A stretch of DNA of 10,380 bases from an uncultured Pseudomonadota bacterium (GTDB taxonomy: Bacteria; Pseudomonadota; Gammaproteobacteria; Burkholderiales; Eutrophovitaceae), in contig CAJXPC010000036.1 in assembly GCA_913057845.1 (NCBI GenBank), positions 1-10,380 of the forward strand, in the 5' to 3' direction. The position numbers and the translations under genes are program-made. Below are positions 6,896 to 10,380 of this stretch, in pieces. The notes beneath the pieces were generated by a model. It saw only the letters and a list, made by a program, of their open reading frames with translations. It was not told the origin of the DNA and made no database searches. Within the stretch, counting starts at the first letter, position 1; every line of letters starts with the position of its first letter.

Positions 6896-7611
6896 TAATG
6901 TGTGGTCAGAGTCTGGACGGTAGACTCGATGACATTCCCTTTCTTGTCAATAAATCGGATTTTGACGGGTAATGAATTGTGTTGATGTGACAACCAAAAT
7001 TCGAACTGACGATCAGTGTCGTTGTCGACGACTTTTTTGAAGTGTGCTACTTCTAGCGCACCAATTGCGGTGTTGATAACGTCATCGTCTTTGCGTTCGT
7101 ATTGATAAAGCTTGAGCCGCCTGCCATCGGTAATGTAAATCGATGATTTCATTGGTAACTCCTCTTTAAAGGCAAAGAGGTAAGGGAGTGTGGCTTGATC
7201 AGCACTATCAGCAATCAGCGGTAACGTTTGTTGGCCATCCCTCGTTACTAGCGTTAATTCCTGCTTCTCCCAATTAAAGTTAGCTTCACTGCGCCCCTTT
7301 TTTTTATTACCCTCTTCGCTGAAATATTTAGGGATGAGTCCAGACTCAGCAATCCGCCCGCTACTTGTGCGCTCGATTTCGTCAAGAAATAACGATGCCA
7401 GTCCTTTGGGAATAATTTGACTACTCAGTGTGTAGGAGCTCAAATCGTGTTTGAGGGTATCGATGCCGCGCCCAATCTTTAGTTCGCCCATCTTGACCTC
7501 AAACACAATCGTTACTGTTTGGGGGGGTACCGCTTGAGCTATATTGATGAACGAAAGGCTCACCAATACACAACAAAAAGAGAAGAAGTTAGACCCTGTC
7601 TTGAGGTTCAA
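6895..7611 (-). CDS. DUF3108-domain exported protein of unknown function
   Basis: This 238-residue product has a Sec-type signal peptide with a hydrophobic stretch at about residues 8-23 and a probable cleavage site after AQA (25-27). The mature part looks beta-rich and resembles DUF3108 proteins: a VTIVFEVKMGELKIGRG start, a central SRE-like GRIAESGLIPKYFSEE and a C-terminal stretch ending in SLPVKIRFIDKKGN. The biochemical role of the family is not known to me; an envelope location is inferred. The start is TTG at 7611. AAAGG lies nine bases upstream inside the end of purN, and the next in-frame ATG (residue 41) would remove the signal peptide, so TTG is preferred. It follows purN by six bases and overlaps rsmB by one base, a gene order I recall from betaproteobacteria. 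Confidence 0.8.
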   Translation of the reverse strand: MNLKTGSNFFSFCCVLVSLSFINIAQAVPPQTVTIVFEVKMGELKIGRGIDTLKHDLSSYTLSSQIIPKGLASLFLDEIERTSSGRIAESGLIPKYFSEEGNKKKGRSEANFNWEKQELTLVTRDGQQTLPLIADSADQATLPYLFAFKEELPMKSSIYITDGRRLKLYQYERKDDDVINTAIGALEVAHFKKVVDNDTDRQFEFWLSHQHNSLPVKIRFIDKKGNVIESTVQTLTTH

Positions 7612-7617
7612 CGCAAA

Positions 7618-8244
7618 TTACCTTTGAAAGCTAAAACTGTCATCAATAATCGATGGGTCTAATGTGACGTGGTTAGCCTCCATTGTACAGTGTCCATCTA
7701 GAACCCATGCGACCGTTTTAGGCAGAATCTCATGTTCGAGTACGAGCACGCGCTCGGCGAGCGTTTGAGGGGTGTCGTTTGGTCTCACGCAAAGCGCAGC
7801 TTGCGCAATAATAGGCCCTTCATCAAGGTTAGGGGTTACGAAGTGAACGGTACAGCCGTGCAGTTTAACGCCTCCCCCAATTGCTCTTTCGTGAGTGTCC
7901 AGCCCACGAAATGCAGGCAGCAAAGAGGGGTGGATATTGATCATTTTTCCAGCAAAACGGGTTGTCAGGCCGACTGTTAAAATTCTCATAAATCCAGCCA
8001 GTACAACAAGGTCTGGTTGGAGTGCAGCTATGGCGTTCCCCAGGGCTTCATCGAAGGACTCCCGATCAGGGTAGTCGCGGTGATTGACAACGCATGTGTT
8101 GATGTTCCGTGACTTCGCGAAGTGTAAGCCTGCGGCATTGGGATTGTTGCTGATGACACCACAAATCTCATGAGGTAACCGTGCATCAACAATGGCTTGC
8201 ATGTTGGTGCCGCGTCCAGATATCAAGATTGCTATTTTTTTCAT
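7618..8244 (-). CDS. purN: Phosphoribosylglycinamide formyltransferase (GAR transformylase)
   Basis: PurN transfers a formyl group from 10-formyltetrahydrofolate to GAR, the third step of de novo purine synthesis, in the cytoplasm. With the ATG at 8244 the product is 208 residues, close to E. coli PurN (212). The phosphate-binding loop ISGRGTNMQA (8-17) directly follows the first strand. The catalytic triad is visible as N103 and H105 in INIHPSLLP and D141 in DEGPIIAQ; the FRGLDTHERAI block (112-122) completes the active site. The same frame stays open upstream to 8505, but that stretch overlaps the end of purM and lacks family similarity, so I reject the longer start. The purM stop lies 22 bases upstream, and purM makes a product two steps later in the same pathway. 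Confidence 0.97.
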   Translation of the reverse strand: MKKIAILISGRGTNMQAIVDARLPHEICGVISNNPNAAGLHFAKSRNINTCVVNHRDYPDRESFDEALGNAIAALQPDLVVLAGFMRILTVGLTTRFAGKMINIHPSLLPAFRGLDTHERAIGGGVKLHGCTVHFVTPNLDEGPIIAQAALCVRPNDTPQTLAERVLVLEHEILPKTVAWVLDGHCTMEANHVTLDPSIIDDSFSFQR

Positions 8245-8266
8245 GAGATCTGAGCCATTTGCTCGG

Positions 8267-9307
8267 TTAGGTCTTGATAAGACGTGTCTGGTGCTCCGTT
8301 CCTTGCCTGTCTGAGATGCTTCCAATGCGAAAGACGGTTTCTCCTGCTGATTCAAGTATTTGGCGTAGAGTGTCCGCATGTTCAGGAGCGCAAACCACCA
8401 CCATGCCGATGCCACAATTAAACACTCGAAGCATTTCGTCTTCGTCGACATTCCCATTTTCCTGAAGCCACGTAAATAGATCGCTTCTTGGCCAGGAATG
8501 GACATCGATTACAGCAACGAGATCTTCGGGGAGTATTCTTGGGACGTTTTCGGTGATCCCTCCACCCGTTATGTGGGCGAGACCTTTAATTGTTCCGGTT
8601 TTAATTGCTTCTAGAATGGGACGGACATAAATGCGCGTTGGTTCAATCAGTAGGTCTCCGAGCGTCTTCCCGCCAATAACTTGATCGAGTTTGGCCCCGG
8701 ATTTTGAGATTATTTTACGGATCAAGGAGTACCCATTTGAATGAGCCCCGCTGCTGCTCAGCCCCAGAAGTACATCACCCTTTGAGATGTCGGAACCTGA
8801 GATAATTTTTTCTTTTTCTACAGCGCCAACTGCAAATCCCGCTAAATCGTATTCGTCACCCGCGTACATTCCGGGCATCTCTGCAGTCTCTCCGCCAATG
8901 AGCGCACATCCGGCTTGCTCACATCCTTGTGCGATACCGGAAACAACAGCTGTTGCTCTTGCTACGTCAAGTTTCCCACAAGAAAAATAATCGAGGAAAA
9001 ATAAAGGTTCAGCGCCTTGTACCAAAATATCATTGACGCTCATTGCAACCAAATCAATCCCAATAGTATCGTGTCGCTCAAGGTCCAAAGCGAGTTTTAA
9101 TTTGGTTCCTACGCCGTCTGTACCTGTAACAAGAACCGGATTTTTATAGCCTTTTGGAATTTCAAATAAGGCACCAAACCCGCCAATTCCGCCGAGCATG
9201 CCATCTCTCTTAGTTTTTGCTGCCAGCGGTTTGATATTTTTGACGAGTTGCTCGCCAGCATCTATGTCGACCCCGGCTTCTTTGTATGAGAGTTTTTCGT
9301 TTGTCAC
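8267..9307 (-). CDS. purM: Phosphoribosylformylglycinamidine cyclo-ligase (AIR synthetase)
   Basis: PurM closes the imidazole ring, converting FGAM and ATP to AIR, the fifth step of purine synthesis. With GTG 9307 the product is 346 residues, almost the length of E. coli PurM (345), and begins [17 protein letters not shown] as family members do. Visible blocks are [10 protein letters not shown] (39-48), GTDGVGTKL (62-70), [20 protein letters not shown] (89-108), [11 protein letters not shown] (138-148), [11 protein letters not shown] (184-194) and [13 protein letters not shown] (245-257). The frame is open further upstream to a TTG at 9388, which would add 27 residues of no obvious family similarity. 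Neither start has a strong Shine-Dalgarno sequence, so the start is uncertain although the gene is not. It is the first gene of the probable purM-purN-DUF3108-rsmB operon and is divergent from hda. Confidence 0.95.
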   Translation of the reverse strand: MTNEKLSYKEAGVDIDAGEQLVKNIKPLAAKTKRDGMLGGIGGFGALFEIPKGYKNPVLVTGTDGVGTKLKLALDLERHDTIGIDLVAMSVNDILVQGAEPLFFLDYFSCGKLDVARATAVVSGIAQGCEQAGCALIGGETAEMPGMYAGDEYDLAGFAVGAVEKEKIISGSDISKGDVLLGLSSSGAHSNGYSLIRKIISKSGAKLDQVIGGKTLGDLLIEPTRIYVRPILEAIKTGTIKGLAHITGGGITENVPRILPEDLVAVIDVHSWPRSDLFTWLQENGNVDEDEMLRVFNCGIGMVVVCAPEHADTLRQILESAGETVFRIGSISDRQGTEHQTRLIKT

Positions 9308-9417
9308 GATCGGTTGCTCGCTTAAGTCCTGACCCGCCAACAGAATTTTTTTCGGGTCTTTTGGTTCGTTAACGTGATAATCAGCCAAGGCTAGTCTTCA
9401 GACCCTGATAGAATTCT

Positions 9418-9431
9418 CAGTATTAATACTG
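9418..9431. repeat. Perfect 14-bp palindrome in the purM-hda intergenic region
   Basis: CAGTATTAATACTG is its own reverse complement. It directly follows AGAATTCT (9410-9417), an 8-bp palindrome, and flanking GAAT / ATTC bases extend the symmetry imperfectly. It lies between two divergent genes, 30 bases before the TTG and 111 before the GTG start candidate of purM. It does not resemble the E. coli PurR box (ACGCAAACGTTTTCGT-like). It could be an operator or simply AT-rich promoter DNA. Confidence 0.45.
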
Positions 9432-9508
9432 GATTCTACCTAAACTCACTCTGGTTTACTCTGTTAATTAACGCTGGGTGCCAAAGTGAGACACTTCAGA
9501 GGGAATGC

Positions 9509-9530
9509 AACCGCTATATTAGTGGCGGTT
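9509..9530 (+). promoter_or_regulatory. Inverted repeat with -10-like element just upstream of hda
   Basis: AACCGC (9509-9514) and GCGGTT (9525-9530) form a perfect six-base inverted repeat with a ten-base loop. The loop begins with TATATT (9515-9520), a -10-like hexamer 23 bases before the hda ATG. No convincing -35 lies at the right distance. The element could be an operator around the hda promoter or, if transcription starts further upstream, a leader hairpin close to the start codon. Confidence 0.35.
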
Positions 9531-9543
9531 AATGAAATGAACA

Positions 9544-10218
9544 ATGCATCAACTTGCTTTCCAACTTAAAACTGCACCGCCTCCCTCGCTTGACAATTTT
9601 GTGGCTGGGCAAAACCGCGAGCTTTTATCGACCATAGGAAAGTTCTTGCTTGGTCGGGAAGAGGTTCGGTTTTTGTATCTTTGGGGTTTGGAGGGGTCAG
9701 GGAAGACACATTTGTTGCAAGCTGCTGGGACTGCTTGGCAAGAGTCGGGTAGACGCACTTCTCACAGTTTGAGTTTGGATGAGACGTATCCTTTTGACGA
9801 TCAACTCTGTGTTTGTGTCGATGGTGTAGACCGCCTGGATGACAATGAACAAATCGATTTTTTTAATATGTATAACGAGATAAGAGATTGCGGTGGTCGT
9901 CTGGTTGTTACTGGGAGGCAACCATTATCCGGGCTAAGTCTTAGGCCAGACGTGCTCACGCGGCTTAGCTGGGGCTTGGTCTATCAAGTCTTCCCATTGG
10001 ATGATAGTCATAAAACAGAGGCTATGGTGGAGTATGCGAAGCTGCGTGGGTTTGATATTTCTCCTGATGTCATTGCCTTTGTTCTAGCGCGACATCCCCG
10101 TGATTTGACCAGTCTTGTAGCGTTGCTTGATGGTTTGGATCGATATTCTATGGAACTCAAAAGGAGCATCACGATTCCTTTAGTGAAATCATTTTTCGAA
10201 TCCGGAGATCGAGCGTGA
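9544..10218 (+). CDS. hda: DnaA regulatory inactivator Hda (AAA+ domain)
   Basis: This 224-residue DnaA-like AAA+ protein acts with the DNA-loaded sliding clamp to stimulate ATP hydrolysis by DnaA and so prevent re-initiation of replication. The N-terminus HQLAFQL is a plausible clamp-binding motif, though it departs from the usual QL-S/P-LP-L form. It is followed by PPSLDNFVAGQN. Walker A is GLEGSGKTH (48-56), Walker B ends in VDGVD (92-96, D93), sensor I is near VVTGRQP (121-127), R140 in LTRLSWG is the likely arginine finger, and R186 in HPRDLTSL the sensor II residue. The ATG at 9544 is the first usable start in this frame, and its Shine-Dalgarno sequence is weak. It is divergent from purM and followed after 35 bases by a HAD hydrolase gene, an arrangement I recall from betaproteobacteria. 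Confidence 0.92.
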   Translation: MHQLAFQLKTAPPPSLDNFVAGQNRELLSTIGKFLLGREEVRFLYLWGLEGSGKTHLLQAAGTAWQESGRRTSHSLSLDETYPFDDQLCVCVDGVDRLDDNEQIDFFNMYNEIRDCGGRLVVTGRQPLSGLSLRPDVLTRLSWGLVYQVFPLDDSHKTEAMVEYAKLRGFDISPDVIAFVLARHPRDLTSLVALLDGLDRYSMELKRSITIPLVKSFFESGDRA

Positions 10219-10253
10219 TGGTTTTCTATGGTTCAGTTAAGTAAGGTATGCGT

Positions 10254-10330
10254 ATGAAGTTAGTGCTTTTTGATCTTGATAACACGTTGCTTGATGGCGA
10301 CAGCGATTATGAATGGGCTCAATTTCTCAT
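10254..10330 (+). CDS. HAD-family hydrolase (partial, 5' end only; cut by adapter sequence)
   Basis: The product begins MKLVLFDLDNTLLDGDSDYE, carrying HAD motif I (DLDNT, with D7 as the expected nucleophile and D9 as the second catalytic aspartate). This fits the HAD-IB/phosphoserine-phosphatase-like hydrolases that I recall following hda in betaproteobacteria. The ATG at 10254 is chosen because AAGG lies seven bases upstream; in-frame ATGs at 10248 and 10251-shifted context are less well placed, the one at 10248 being only a base from AAGG. Only 25 complete genomic codons plus two bases are present. From 10331 the frame continues into synthetic adapter and encodes CLLYTSPSPRDLSTSR, which is not part of the protein. 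Substrate and full length cannot be judged. Confidence 0.85.
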
Positions 10331-10380
10331 CTGTCTCTTATACACATCTCCGAGCCCACGAGACCTCTCTACATCTCGTA
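10331..10380 (+). other. Illumina Nextera i7 read-through adapter (sequencing artefact)
   Basis: The last 50 bases are not genomic. Positions 10331-10349 are the reverse complement of the 19-base Tn5 mosaic end (CTGTCTCTTATACACATCT). Positions 10350-10364 are the Nextera read-2 adapter remainder CCGAGCCCACGAGAC. Positions 10365-10372 (CTCTCTAC) match the index I recall as N707, and 10373-10380 (ATCTCGTA) are the start of the P7 sequence. The order and spacing are exactly those of adapter read-through from a short insert. Confidence 0.98.

Noticed and set aside
8245..8505. Upstream extension of the purN frame (87 extra codons)
   Set aside because: It overlaps the conserved C-terminus of purM and has no PurN similarity; the ATG at 8244 starts directly at the conserved first strand.
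10331..10349. Tn5 mosaic end as evidence of a real transposon insertion in the HAD gene
   Set aside because: It is followed directly by the read-2 adapter, an index and P7 sequence, which identifies library adapter rather than a transposon end.
1..10380. CRISPR array, defence island, prophage, tRNA or insertion sequence
   Set aside because: I saw no regularly spaced direct repeats, no tRNA-like cloverleaf, no transposase or integrase motifs; all space is taken up by housekeeping genes and short spacers.

Overview
The window reads as a chromosomal segment of a betaproteobacterium of moderate GC content. The evidence is the ribosomal proteins L28 and L33, whose sequences look betaproteobacterial, and two gene orders I recall from that class: desaturase / RsmB-NOP methyltransferase / DUF3108 / purN, and purM next to hda followed by a HAD hydrolase. 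The assignment rests on recalled similarity and gene order, not on a search. Almost everything is housekeeping, and I see no CRISPR array, insertion sequence, tRNA, rRNA, prophage or integrase.

Left part (1-2580, minus strand): a three-gene Gld-type ABC transporter operon. It is transcribed in the order ATPase (GTG start at 2521), six-helix ABC-2 permease (ATGA overlap), and a GldG-like membrane protein that runs off the left edge. The GldG-like protein carries a histidine-rich insert. The operon starts just after a strong intrinsic terminator that closes the next gene.

Middle part (2551-5640): a single-gene unit encodes an exported metallo-beta-lactamase-fold hydrolase of the AHL-lactonase type. 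It has a strong Shine-Dalgarno sequence, high-expression-like codon choice and its own terminator. A 346-base divergent intergenic region separates it from rpmB-rpmG on the plus strand; rpmG encodes only 51 residues. A bidirectional terminator lies between rpmG and a convergent membrane fatty acid desaturase gene on the minus strand. A 20-bp dyad overlaps that gene's probable -10 element.

Right part (5636-9388, minus strand): a tightly packed probable operon purM-purN-DUF3108-rsmB. It covers two steps of IMP synthesis, an exported protein of unknown function and an rRNA m5C methyltransferase. Divergent from it, on the plus strand, are hda (regulatory inactivation of DnaA) and the first 25-26 codons of a HAD-family hydrolase.

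The most important observation for any reader is technical. The last 50 bases (10331-10380) are not genomic; they match an Illumina Nextera i7 read-through adapter, including an 8-base index. The HAD gene is therefore cut by an artefact, and its in-frame continuation is an adapter-encoded peptide. I did not find a convincing undescribed biological system. The best biological leads are the His-rich GldG-like subunit, the exported lactonase-like enzyme with its possibly structured leader, and the dyad in front of the desaturase gene.
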